Source: Bacteroidales bacterium
Lineage (GTDB): Bacteria; Bacteroidota; Bacteroidia; Bacteroidales; UBA3663
Assembly (NCBI GenBank): GCA_017561935.1
Contig: JAFZBE010000030.1
Location: 1-64,000 of the forward strand
DNA: 64,000 bases
Direction of reading: 5' to 3'
The first letter of the stretch is position 1. Each line of letters begins with the position of its first letter. The translations under genes and the position numbers were made by a program. Positions 1 through 8,147 of the stretch are shown in pieces. The notes under the pieces are model-generated. The model was not told where the DNA came from, ran no database searches, and was given only the letters and a program-made list of their open reading frames with translations.

Positions 1-560
1 CTCGGCGACAAGATTTGAGCTCCAGGGAAGCTCACTGAGAAGAAAAAGTTAATATTTTTGCGCTGCCATTGCGTGAGAATGGCCGAACAAGTGAACGGGT
101 ATCGCCGTTTTGGTTGGGTGGATATGCTCCGTTTTTACCAATCAAATCGCGAAAGCACTATGTCGCGCGTCACAGTGCTCTATCAAATCGCGGAAAGCAT
201 CATGTCGCGCGTCAGAGTTCTATCGCAAAATTTTCACATTTATAATATTATTCAGAATACTTGCCTATATTTGCCCAAATAATTCCAGAATCGAAACGGT
301 CGTTTCGGAAATGGCCGTTTCGGAAATCAGTTTGGGTGTCCTTAAACAGCGTGCTGAAGTGTTTCAAATACCTTGAATACTCTGAAATGTGGAAATTTGT
401 GTTCAGGTCCAAATGGGCCAAAAACTGGGAGCAAAGATAAGAGCCGACCGTTGCGCCTTTTGCAACGCATGGTTTTTTGACACAATTATCTGTAAATAAT
501 TCCTTTGATTTATAACGTTTTGGTTGGCCTTCTTTGCAAGATAATACTCACTATGGGGTC
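1..560. other. Gene-free left edge with short repeats
   Basis: No convincing gene is seen here. The short open frames in 58-376 run across direct repeats and have no family resemblance. The stretch contains a 41-base tandem duplication (141-222), a short repeated word built on GTTTCGGAAAT near 300-330, and two copies of AATAC nine bases apart (367, 376). It probably holds the end of an intergenic region next to the transposase remnant. Confidence 0.5.
141..222. repeat. Two tandem copies of a ~41-base unit
   Basis: Copy 1 begins ATCAAATCGCG at 141 and copy 2 begins with the same word at 182. Both contain ATGTCGCGCGTCA. The copies differ by a few substitutions and one inserted G. The function is unknown. 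Confidence 0.7.
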
Positions 561-1457
561 CTACCCATCGGATGAAAAGAAATTTCTATTGCCATCTAGT
601 TGAGCTGTTCGCATTGGGCTCGGGTGATGGTGCGCTTCTCGTTGTGGTGTTCCCAAGGGGCGGGCCTCTTCCAGGTATCGGGCGGTCTCTTCCTCGATCT
701 GCTGCTCAGTTAGGTGACGTGAGAGTTTCACGGCTATTCGCCGAGGAGCGGAAAGCAGGCTTCTGTTGCCGATGCCATTGAAGGTGTAGGCGCCGAGCTT
801 CAGCCCGAAGAAGGGATAAAGCCAGTCGGGACGCGCGTGCTTCATCATCAAGCGACGCGGGTTGTCGAGCAGGTAGTTCTTCCAGACGGTCAGCTCGTCG
901 TAGCTGCGGAGGATCAGGTCGTTGTAGCCGGGGGCGAAAAGGGGGCGGAAAGGCTGGGCGGGCTTAGGAAGCGGCTGGGCAGGGCTAGGAAGCGACGAAA
1001 CCGCTGCTTGCGGAGAAGGGGGCACAGCCCCCGTTTGTTGGGCAAGGCCGGGCTTCCCCGTAGGTCGCGGCTTTGCCGCGTCTGTCGCAGCCGCCGTCGC
1101 GGCTTGCGCCTCCAGTTTTCGCTGGGCCTTGCGGCAGCCAGCCTTGAAGCCGGTGATGACCTGACCGAGGTGGACGGGGAGTTGGGCTTTCACAAAGAGG
1201 ATGCCGTGCATGTGGTCGGGCATCATCTGCAAGGCTATCACGTCTATTTGGGGGTAGAAAGCGTTGATGCTGAACCACTCTTTTTGAACAGCTTTGCCAA
1301 GTTCAGAAAGGACGATGTGCGGAGCGTCGCTGCTTCCTGCCTCGGCAAAGGGGTTGCCAGCCAGTTTGCCAAAGAGGGGAAGGCGACCTTCGGTCTCCAG
1401 CGTGATCATGTAGAAGCGCCGTTCGGTGTAGTCATGACCACTGGCTCAGCGTTTCAT
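561..1457 (-). pseudogene. Degraded REP-associated (Y1/IS200-like) tyrosine transposase
   Basis: The longest open frame (561-1409) encodes a Y1 transposase-like protein. It has the HUH metal site DHMH (residues 65-68 counted from 1409) and a GYNDLIL segment carrying the likely catalytic Tyr162, followed by an NPRR motif. The gene looks dead. The conserved N-terminal sequence (GHDYTERRFYMITL) extends upstream of 1409 to an ATG at 1457, but codon 4 of that frame is TGA (1446-1448). Near the other end the frame changes: the alternative frame reads RPAPWEHHNEKRTITRAQC and stops at 596. From my recollection of the family, about 60 residues between ARYLEEA and APW are also missing. A low-complexity Ala/Pro segment (residues 101-160) lies between the two catalytic motifs. 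RAYT proteins act on REP-like hairpins rather than full insertion sequences. Confidence 0.7.
952..993. repeat. 21-base tandem duplication inside the transposase remnant
   Basis: Two copies (952-972 and 973-993) beginning GGCTGGGC and ending AGGAAGC match at 18 of 21 positions. They encode the Pro/Ala-rich insert. The same stretch carries GC hairpins: GGGGG-CACAG-CCCCC at 1018-1032 and CGCGGC-TTT-GCCGCG at 1066-1080. Confidence 0.7.
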
Positions 1458-1720
1458 CGAAGGTTTCTTTTCACCTGCGTATTTCTTCTTCTCGGCAAGC
1501 TCCTCCTCAGTCATAACAAAGAGAATCTATCATTCTTCAATAATGATTTGTTTCGTTCTAATCAGATCGTCGAACTTCTCTACAGTCATATCAACGATGC
1601 CATAATCGTCTCCACCACAAAAGCCGATTCTTCTCATTTTTGCTCGAATCGATTATTGCTGAGAACGATCAGCATTGCACCTTTGACGAATATGTAACCT
1701 TAATTCATGCTTGTAGTTAT
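1458..1720 (-). other. Non-coding or decayed stretch with two tiny open frames
   Basis: Two small minus-strand frames lie here. One spans 1530-1637 (35 codons, starting MRRIGFCGGDDYG). The other spans 1446-1514 (22 codons, starting MTEEELAEKKKY), and its stop is the TGA that interrupts the transposase frame. The frames are 15 bases apart. Either could be a remnant of a gene that once ran into the transposase, but no family is recognised and translation is unproven. Confidence 0.35.
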
Positions 1721-2410
1721 TTATCTCCTACAGTAATCGGCAATTCGTTGACCTCGTTTTGCTACAAAATCAAGTTGGGTGCCAATCCAGTAATTGTATT
1801 CTTCCATGCTCTTGGGCATGGGGTTGCTGACAAATAAAGGTGTGTCGAGCCAAAGCTTTACGTTGTAGTTCTCATCCACACAATCTTGAAGCAGGAAGAA
1901 ATCGACATAACCCTTGAAATCGACAAACAAACGGAAGAATGAAAAACTTTTGGTCAATGCCTTGTCAAGAGGCGTAGTTTCTCCAGCGTAAAAGCGACGG
2001 ATACATTCAAGGGTCAGGTCCCATCGATCACAGATCCTTGCACTACAACCCCGTGCTTGGTTCATGGTCCATCGTCCCAAAGGGAAGATAATGGCACCTC
2101 CAATAGTATATGTCTTGTGCCAATACTCTCTCTTAAACTCATCAAAGTTGGGAAGGTTTTGCTCCACATATCCTTTTAGTGGGAAACGTCTGTGCAGGAA
2201 ACTTGCTGTGATAGAATCACTGCTGAACCACATATCTTTCCATCGGAGGGTGTTATGCTTTATGTCCAGTTTCATAACCTCTCCGTTAGGAAGCGGTTTG
2301 CTCCATAACAACTGATGATATGCCCTCAGTGTCTTACTTGCACTATCAGGATCTTTCCCTCCACTATCTGTCTGTACGTCAAAGAAGATGTCAATGTCTT
2401 TGAGTTCCAT
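1721..2410 (-). CDS. DUF6994-like hypothetical protein
   Basis: This is a 229-residue soluble protein with no signal peptide or membrane segment. The N-terminus (MELKDIDIFFDVQTDSGGKD, then DPDSASKTLRAYHQLLWSKP) matches my recollection of the DUF6994 family, in which a DPD-S-TLR-YH-LLWSKPLP stretch is typical. Function is unknown for that family. The segment SSDSITASFLHRR and an aromatic-rich C-terminal half are also visible. The start is an ATG 23 bases after the stop of the upstream 140-aa gene, so the two are probably co-transcribed. It lies in the AT-rich accessory block beside nuclease-like genes, which suggests a mobile or defence-linked origin but proves nothing about its role. Confidence 0.65.
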   Translation of the reverse strand: MELKDIDIFFDVQTDSGGKDPDSASKTLRAYHQLLWSKPLPNGEVMKLDIKHNTLRWKDMWFSSDSITASFLHRRFPLKGYVEQNLPNFDEFKREYWHKTYTIGGAIIFPLGRWTMNQARGCSARICDRWDLTLECIRRFYAGETTPLDKALTKSFSFFRLFVDFKGYVDFFLLQDCVDENYNVKLWLDTPLFVSNPMPKSMEEYNYWIGTQLDFVAKRGQRIADYCRR

Positions 2411-2433
2411 ATACCTATAGGATCATAAATGGT

Positions 2434-2856
2434 TCATGGTTCATTATTAGCCTTCTTTTTCTTGTAACTATCCTTGGTCATGATGCCCTCAATAGCAGAT
2501 TTCGCATCTTCAGCATCTTTATAGAAAACCCAATGAACGATTGTATGCCCACTATAGAAGGACGTGTACGCCTGAAGAAACATCCATCCTTTATCTGACA
2601 TGTAGTTTCCAGCATCCACCATGCTATAAAACGGAATCTCGTTGCCTTGGTCATCTACAAGTTTTTGTTTGCTTTTCAATCCCGACCAATCTGAATAAAT
2701 AGGGTTTTCGCCGAAGTCTAAGACAATTTTCAGGCCAGAAGTCAATTCCTTTTGTGTCCCAATTATTTCACAATAGAATCGCTTCGTTTGAGCAGACATG
2801 CTTGATAACTGAAATATAACAAGCAGCATTAACAGTAATCTTTTCATATTAGTCAT
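2434..2856 (-). CDS. Small exported hypothetical protein
   Basis: About 140 residues. The N-terminus MTNMKRLLLMLLVIFQLSSM followed by SAQ is a clear Sec signal peptide with a probable signal peptidase I site after the Ala of SAQ, so the mature protein of about 120 residues is periplasmic or secreted. The start at 2856 is an ATG; a second ATG at 2847 (MKRLLL) is equally plausible. A longer frame to 2889 would begin with TTG and is unlikely. The mature part is rich in aromatic and charged residues and ends in a lysine-rich tail (KKKKANNEP). I recognise no domain. It precedes the DUF6994-like gene by 23 bases. Confidence 0.6.
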   Translation of the reverse strand: MTNMKRLLLMLLVIFQLSSMSAQTKRFYCEIIGTQKELTSGLKIVLDFGENPIYSDWSGLKSKQKLVDDQGNEIPFYSMVDAGNYMSDKGWMFLQAYTSFYSGHTIVHWVFYKDAEDAKSAIEGIMTKDSYKKKKANNEP

Positions 2857-3085
2857 AATTATTGTTTGTAGTGTATGTAGTTCTATCAACTTTCCTCAAT
2901 TAAGAATTGAAGACAATAATGTCGTTTTTCAAATTAGTTGCCCAGTATTTTAGTCGGTCATGCAAGAAGAAGTTTAGTAATCAACCTTGCCAACACAAAA
3001 AATAATTATCAGTTTCGAGTGCAAAGACCCTGAATTTATTATTATAAACCCAACTTTTTTCTTAATTATTCAAAAAAGACCTGAT

Positions 3086-4627
3086 TTAGGATATTATCCA
3101 GTGTTTGAAAACTATCTCTATTCCAGGTGATTCGAGATCAATAATATGGACATTTTCATCTTCTAGGTCATAAGAATGGTCAAAATTATTCTCTCTATAG
3201 TAATAATCACCCACTAACGCATCACAATAGGGACATCCAAAGGATAAATATTCTTTGTCCAAAGTCTTGCTAAATCGTTTTTTTATTTCACCCATAGGAT
3301 AAAAAAGTTTAGAATGATTTAATAGATATCTTTTAACGCTATTTTGAACATTTGGATTAAATTCATCAACGGCTACTTGTGCATTATATAGGCCTTCGGA
3401 AGAAGCTAAAGATGGGTACTTTTCATTTATGATACCAATGACATGGTAAAGATAATGTTCTTTTCCACACAAATAACAATTAATCGGTGTAAAACGTATT
3501 TTGATTTTATTGACTATTATATCGTTTTCAACCTGTAATCGATTAGACATCAATGCAACAATCAGATCTTCTAAAGATATATTCTCTGTTTCTGACATTT
3601 TTACCATAATGTGTTCGTCTTGTATTTCAATGTCGAAACATGGGAATAATTCATCTATAAAGTCATAAGAAGGTATTATGCTTCCAAGCCAACAAGCTTT
3701 AATTCTTTCTAATCTCATGGCTTCTTGTTTTTCCTTAATTCCTCGTGTCGTTTTATACAACATGAACCCAATAGAGCAATTGGGGCTTTTAACCACTAAA
3801 TCAGCTTTCCAATTATTTCCTGATACATTCTTCTCAATAGTCCATCCATGAGATTTTGATATCGAAATAATGGCTTTTATTGCCGTATTTACTCTATTAC
3901 GTTTAATTGCCTCTTTATGCTTTGAATCCAATTGTTTCTGTTCGATCTCTTTCTTATCTTCTTTTTGGAGACTGATGTCTTCAGCTATATTATCTATTTG
4001 CAATATTCCATCATGAGACTCTTCCAGTTTATATTTTTTTGGAGAAACAGCTGAAGAGGTTGTCAAATGATTATCAAAAATCCATTCACCAACAGGTCCA
4101 CTACTTCTTTGGTTCTCCTTGGGTCTATCCATCAATGTCTTCCAATTCTTTAGTGTGTTCTCGGCTTCTTCCTTTGAAACAGTTCTCATCCATTCGAAGT
4201 TTCTATCTTCATATTCGTAGTCACGCAACATTGAAGGGTCTTTTAGAAAGTTCTCGACGCTCCCGCAAATCCACTCTATTTTTCGTCTTGTTATATCATT
4301 AAGCAAGACGTTTTCAAGTTTTGTAAGCCAACGTAAGTTGTCTATTCTGTTATTGCATCGATTTGTGTCAATATGGTCAACCACATAAACCTTAGAATCC
4401 CTAGGTCCATAAAAAGCTGTAGCGACAATAATATGTACTCTATGGCTTCCAATTGTCATATAGCCATTTGATTCGTTTTTCTTGCCAAAAGTCCACACAT
4501 TATCCAAAGGTCGAGCTTTAATAGTATTAGGAGACATCCTTTTTACAGCCCCGTTATCCCGAACCAAATATTCTTCGCCTTTATATGTGCAAGTTTTTTC
4601 CTGCATATAATCATTAATTTCCACCAT
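3086..4627 (-). CDS. HNH endonuclease-like protein with CoiA-like and zinc-ribbon regions
   Basis: A 513-residue cytosolic protein of composite build. Residues 20-108 resemble the HNH_3/NUMOD-associated homing endonuclease fold: His65 in RVHIIVATAF, then VDHIDTNRCNNRIDNLRW (residues 83-100) with the expected His, Asn and Asp. Residues 245-330 recall the nuclease core of CoiA-family proteins (WKADLVV at 273, a beta-strand IGFML, then a helix and ACWLGS). The acidic residue usual in that strand is absent here (Met289), so this part may bind rather than cut. The C-terminal third has two Cys pairs, CYLC (384-387) and CPYC (465-468), which look like a split zinc ribbon. The start overlaps the stop of the upstream HTH gene by 14 bases, a sign of translational coupling. 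The sequence is strongly AT-rich relative to the flanking genes. A role in DNA restriction or mobile DNA is inference. Confidence 0.6.
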   Translation of the reverse strand: MVEINDYMQEKTCTYKGEEYLVRDNGAVKRMSPNTIKARPLDNVWTFGKKNESNGYMTIGSHRVHIIVATAFYGPRDSKVYVVDHIDTNRCNNRIDNLRWLTKLENVLLNDITRRKIEWICGSVENFLKDPSMLRDYEYEDRNFEWMRTVSKEEAENTLKNWKTLMDRPKENQRSSGPVGEWIFDNHLTTSSAVSPKKYKLEESHDGILQIDNIAEDISLQKEDKKEIEQKQLDSKHKEAIKRNRVNTAIKAIISISKSHGWTIEKNVSGNNWKADLVVKSPNCSIGFMLYKTTRGIKEKQEAMRLERIKACWLGSIIPSYDFIDELFPCFDIEIQDEHIMVKMSETENISLEDLIVALMSNRLQVENDIIVNKIKIRFTPINCYLCGKEHYLYHVIGIINEKYPSLASSEGLYNAQVAVDEFNPNVQNSVKRYLLNHSKLFYPMGEIKKRFSKTLDKEYLSFGCPYCDALVGDYYYRENNFDHSYDLEDENVHIIDLESPGIEIVFKHWIIS

Positions 4628-5282
4628 TGTATTCCTCGTTTAAAGATTTCAAATAATACCACGTTCTTGGTAGATACAATATTTCAATTTCTTCCAAAGC
4701 TTTTTGGATGGTTGCAAACCACTCTTCTTCTGTTTTATTCACTATAGCTATGTCAAGAAATTGGATGCCATCAGTTTTTTTCCAATAACAAACCAAGTCT
4801 GCGTTTGTGTTACACTTTTGGAAAATGATATTATTACCCCAAAACCCATTACACTTATCCTCATAAGTCTGTCCGATGGTGAATGTGATATTGAGTTTTG
4901 ATAAGATAAAATCAGGTAGTGGGATTTCTTTCTCTTTGCCCTGTTTGGTTCCAGATACTATCGCTACATCAATACTTAGTTTCTCGAAAGCTTTTGGAAC
5001 ATACTCAAGGAACTGGTTTATGGCACGTAATCTTTCCAGCTCTTTTTCATCAATGGGTACAGGACGAGCCAAATCGATGTCTTTGGCAAGATCTTCGAAG
5101 TAATTGTGCTTTAACTTCTCTGAAATCCTTTTTAATAATTGAATGTCAATGTTATTGCGCTCAAAGATATTATATACATTGTTTCGTCGGCAATTGATCA
5201 TCTTTGCAAATTCAGTAATCGGAATTTGCTGTCTGCGAACCTCGTCGTTAATTAGACTACCGATAGTTGGTTTTGAATCCAT
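4614..5282 (-). CDS. HTH (Xre-type) regulator-like protein
   Basis: This is a 222-residue protein. Residues 5-62 form a helix-turn-helix of the kind common in Bacteroidota (ITEFAKMINCRRNNVYNIFE, then LLKRISEKLKHNYFEDLAKD). The remaining 150 residues, with IIFQKCNTNADLVCYWKKTD and LDIAIVNKTEEEW, are not recognised. They could be a sensor or a degenerate nuclease-like fold. The start is placed at the ATG at 5282 because a good promoter lies just upstream (-7 box at 5311-5318), and the longer frame reaching 5369 would begin inside or before that promoter. It overlaps the HNH gene by 14 bases and is likely the regulator of the pair. Confidence 0.65.
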   Translation of the reverse strand: MDSKPTIGSLINDEVRRQQIPITEFAKMINCRRNNVYNIFERNNIDIQLLKRISEKLKHNYFEDLAKDIDLARPVPIDEKELERLRAINQFLEYVPKAFEKLSIDVAIVSGTKQGKEKEIPLPDFILSKLNITFTIGQTYEDKCNGFWGNNIIFQKCNTNADLVCYWKKTDGIQFLDIAIVNKTEEEWFATIQKALEEIEILYLPRTWYYLKSLNEEYNGGN

Positions 5283-5310
5283 AAGAACTAATTTTTTATG
5301 TTTTTTGTTG

Positions 5311-5341
5311 CAAAGATAGATGGTTTTATAGGATCCGCAAA
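5311..5341 (-). promoter_or_regulatory. Promoter for HTH-HNH pair
   Basis: Read on the minus strand, TTTG (5338-5341), a 19-base spacer and TATCTTTG (5311-5318) match the Bacteroidota sigma-ABfr consensus. The box lies 28 bases before the ATG at 5282. Confidence 0.7.
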
Positions 5342-5428
5342 GAAAATAGTGTATCATATTATTGAACACTTTTTCTTTGCAAATAGTATTTACTTAAAAA
5401 CCAACTGATTATGTAATATACTATATAG

Positions 5429-6322
5429 TCAAATTGTTATATCATTTTCGGAATAACATCTATAGGTGATGTTCATATTGTAATAGGTTCGAAGGTAATC
5501 AATATACTGCAGTTCTTCTTGCAATGGTTGAACAGGGCCAACGATGTACATCTTATCAGCTCGATTTCCTAATGGGAAATGATTATATTCGAGTATCTGC
5601 CCAAGAGCCTCACGAATGCAAGCGCGAGCCGTGTCATAAGTTTTGACTTCGAAGATATAAACTAACCCATTCTTCTTGGCTTGTATGTCGATATGATCTG
5701 CTTCCATGATAACATCTGTGAAACCTTCTGCTTCAAGACACAATTTTATGCCCTCCTGCATCTTCTGGTGTAGGGCAGCAACCTCTATTGTTGATTCCTC
5801 AATATGTTTTGTCCTATTGTTGGTATTAAGTTTAAATTGTTGGAATCTACTGCTTGATGAAGGTGACTTTCTTGAATTGGAATTATCGATGGCTATTACT
5901 TTCATCTGGTTGTAATACCATTGATGCCACGCTCTTGGGTTATGCCATTCAATGATGACTTTTTCCTTGATGTCGTCAAATCCTGATACTTCCTGGAAAT
6001 CAAAATAACATTCATTAGATTTTGCTGCGGGTTCTGGCGTTTCTCCGTTGTTCTTGAATACACCAACAAAGAGAGAGTCTGCCCCTTTACTAATGAATGA
6101 AACAAAATATTCAACACCCTCAAAGTTCACTCTTCTTTGATGTTGTTGGTATTTGAGAAAAAGGGGCCTATCATTATATAGATCTAATACCGTACCAGAG
6201 TATTTCATACCGATGACATTGTGATTCGAAACATGACGAACCAACTTGATTCTCTTAGAAGCATCGAAATCGGCATTCCTGCCTTTGAGTAGTTCTTGAA
6301 TCGTAGTTTGGGCTTGTTTCAT
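5429..6322 (-). CDS. PD-(D/E)XK nuclease-like protein
   Basis: A 297-residue protein without export signals. The C-terminal half (about 178-297) has the pattern of the PD-(D/E)XK superfamily: a helix ending GIKLCLEAEGF, then EADHIDIQAKKNGLVYIFEV, giving Asp212, a 12-residue gap, and Glu225-Val-Lys227. A helix with CIREALGQILEY follows. This resembles McrBC- or Mrr-like and card1-like nuclease cores more than any homing enzyme. Residues 30-130 form a separate beta-rich domain (LYNDRPLFLKYQQHQRRVNF) that I do not recognise and that could bind DNA. A Ser/Asn-rich linker (147-170) separates the two. It lies 44 bases after the sulfur-binding-like gene and probably shares its promoter, so one protein may recognise DNA and the other cut it. 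That partnership is inference. Confidence 0.6.
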   Translation of the reverse strand: MKQAQTTIQELLKGRNADFDASKRIKLVRHVSNHNVIGMKYSGTVLDLYNDRPLFLKYQQHQRRVNFEGVEYFVSFISKGADSLFVGVFKNNGETPEPAAKSNECYFDFQEVSGFDDIKEKVIIEWHNPRAWHQWYYNQMKVIAIDNSNSRKSPSSSSRFQQFKLNTNNRTKHIEESTIEVAALHQKMQEGIKLCLEAEGFTDVIMEADHIDIQAKKNGLVYIFEVKTYDTARACIREALGQILEYNHFPLGNRADKMYIVGPVQPLQEELQYIDYLRTYYNMNITYRCYSENDITI

Positions 6323-6366
6323 CGGTTTATTCTATGGTAAATGGTTCGTTGAATGAAAGACGGGGA

Positions 6367-6852
6367 TCAAGCGAGATTGATGTCGTTGACGGAATTCGGA
6401 TTCTCAGTCAGATAAGTGCTGATGAGGACTGTGCGTATCTCGCCACGCACATCCTGATACCGCATGGCATTGTAGAGTGAACGGTCGAGCATAGCACATT
6501 CGTAGGTTTCGCGCAGGTATTTGATGGTGTAGCTCACCTCGTTGTAGGGGTTCCTGTCATCGGTCTTGTTCCTTCCTAATAGACGCCAGAAGGGTTCATA
6601 CTGTAGTTGATAGAAGGGCTTGCAGATGTCGGGCTTGAAGAAGGCTGAATCGCCCACATAGTATTTCCATACGGCATTGAACTGCTTGATTAGTTCGTCG
6701 TTCAGATAGATGAACGGGGTATCGATGGCTCCCGATTGGATAAGGTCCATCACGGCCAAGATCAGTACAGCCTTGTGTGGCGCTTTCTTGCCTCGATACT
6801 GTGCCACGTGAAGTCGTGCAAACTGATCGGAGATTCCATTAAAGATTAGCAT
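6367..6852 (-). CDS. Stand-alone ScoMcrA sulfur-binding-domain-like protein
   Basis: A 161-residue protein that matches the pattern of the N-terminal domain found in many HNH endonucleases and named for the DNA sulfur-binding domain of ScoMcrA: RGKKAPHKAVLILAVMDLI (20-38), a helix with ELIKQFNAVWKYYV, then FFKPDICKPFYQLQYEPFWR (71-90). In that family the HK-x-LLLL helix and nearby aromatic residues contact phosphorothioate or modified DNA. Here the nuclease half is missing and the gene is followed 44 bases later by a separate PD-(D/E)XK-like gene. The ATG at 6852 is chosen; the frame reaches a TTG at 6876, but that lies within the -7 promoter box and cannot be the start. Binding of modified DNA is inference from the domain family. 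Confidence 0.55.
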   Translation of the reverse strand: MLIFNGISDQFARLHVAQYRGKKAPHKAVLILAVMDLIQSGAIDTPFIYLNDELIKQFNAVWKYYVGDSAFFKPDICKPFYQLQYEPFWRLLGRNKTDDRNPYNEVSYTIKYLRETYECAMLDRSLYNAMRYQDVRGEIRTVLISTYLTENPNSVNDINLA

Positions 6853-6873
6853 GGCATACGGTTTTAGTTGCTG

Positions 6874-6905
6874 CAAATATAACTCATTTTCAAAAATTCT
6901 CCAAT
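6874..6905 (-). promoter_or_regulatory. Promoter for sulfur-binding-like gene
   Basis: Minus strand: ATTG (6902-6905), 20 bases, TATATTTG (6874-6881). The box sits 21 bases before the ATG at 6852, giving a very short leader. Confidence 0.6.
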
Positions 6906-7037
6906 TTTACATCAATAAAAAAAGCAGCTAAAGGCGTATTTTTGTCTTTTCTCCCTTCTTTCATCCCCAAAACGAAAGAAAAAAAGGGAGTACTATAGTA
7001 CCATAATTAGCGAAAGAGCGTCTTCAAAAGGAGTAAT

Positions 7038-8114
7038 TCAGCTGTTCTTCTTATAGCTCTGCACAGCCCATGCGGCCATGAACGAACCGATGGCGAGAAG
7101 GGCAAGGACCTGATGGGTGATGGCATGGAACGAGCCGCCTCGCACAAAGACGGTGCGAATGGCGTCGATGAAGTAGTGCATCGGGTTGATGTAGGTGGTA
7201 AGATAAGCGAGATGGGGCATGGAGCGCACAGGGGTGAACAGACCGCTGAGCAAAAGCATACAGACCACGAAGAACCACATGACGAAGATGGCCTGTTGCA
7301 TGGTGTCGCTATAGTTTGAGATGATAAGTCCGAGACTGCTGAAGAACAATGCCAGGAACATTGCCAGGAGATAGACCAACAGGAGATTGCCCTGACAGGT
7401 GATGCCATAGACGAGCCACGAGAGCAGCAGACAAATGGTGATGAGAACAATGGCAATGAGCCAGTAAGGAATAAGCTTAGCCAATATGAACGACCACTTC
7501 GGGACGGGTGTCACATTGATCTGCTCGATAGTGCCCTTTTCCTTTTCGCCCACGATATTCAGGGCTGGCAGGAATCCGGTCATCAGCATCAGCAGGATAC
7601 CGAAAAGGGCAGGTATCATGAAGACCTTGTAATTGAGATGCTTGTTGTATAGAAATAAGGCAGATACCTTTGACTGAATGGCCGTGGGGGCAACATTAGC
7701 TGTGACAATCTGCGAAAGATAAGCGGAGCCGATGGAACCTTTGGTGCCATTGACGGCATTGGCGGCTATAAGCACTTGGGGCTGGCGGCCATTCGTCAGG
7801 TCACGACTGTAATGTGGGGGGATGACGAGGATGATATCGGTGCGCGAAGTCTCGACATCCTTGAGCGCAACCTGATAGGTGGGCTTCTGACCACAGAAGA
7901 TAAAGTAGTTGGATGCTTCGATGCTGTGCACCAACTGCTGAGAAAGCGAAGAACGGTCGTTATCGACCACATCGACACGGATATTCTTCACCTCCTGATT
8001 CATTACCCACGGCATCACACACATAATGACGATGGGAAACACGAGGATGAGACGCGGCAGAAAGCCGTTGCGTCGTATCTGGATGAACTCCTTTTGTATC
8101 AAATACTTTATCAT
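7038..8114 (-). CDS. ABC-2 type transporter permease (second)
   Basis: A 358-residue inner-membrane protein of the ABC2_membrane_3 (YhhJ/YbhR/YbhS) type. It has one N-terminal membrane helix (LPRLILVFPIVIMCVMPWVM), a periplasmic domain of about 140 residues, then five hydrophobic segments from FMIPALFGILLMLMTGF onward. The EKEKGTIEQINVTPV segment is the cytoplasmic coupling loop typical of the family. It is the last gene of the efflux operon, 33 bases after the other permease. The two would pair as a heterodimer over the tandem ATPase. Confidence 0.85.
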   Translation of the reverse strand: MIKYLIQKEFIQIRRNGFLPRLILVFPIVIMCVMPWVMNQEVKNIRVDVVDNDRSSLSQQLVHSIEASNYFIFCGQKPTYQVALKDVETSRTDIILVIPPHYSRDLTNGRQPQVLIAANAVNGTKGSIGSAYLSQIVTANVAPTAIQSKVSALFLYNKHLNYKVFMIPALFGILLMLMTGFLPALNIVGEKEKGTIEQINVTPVPKWSFILAKLIPYWLIAIVLITICLLLSWLVYGITCQGNLLLVYLLAMFLALFFSSLGLIISNYSDTMQQAIFVMWFFVVCMLLLSGLFTPVRSMPHLAYLTTYINPMHYFIDAIRTVFVRGGSFHAITHQVLALLAIGSFMAAWAVQSYKKNS

Positions 8115-8147
8115 TGTCGTTATTGTGTAAGAACGATGGTTGACCCG

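Noticed and set aside
58..376. Two overlapping plus-strand frames at the left edge
   Set aside because: They cross a 41-base tandem repeat, have no promoter or family match, and read as repeat-derived.
837..1697. Long plus-strand frame opposite the transposase
   Set aside because: It is antisense to a sequence with clear Y1 motifs, is Arg/Leu-rich and has no recognisable domain.
6853..6876. TTG start for the sulfur-binding-like gene at 6876
   Set aside because: The TTG lies within the -7 promoter box TATATTTG, so it would be untranscribed.
6990..7001. Palindrome GTACTATAGTAC after the efflux operon as a terminator
   Set aside because: The stem is short and its T run lies after several C residues on the minus strand; support is too weak to list as a terminator.
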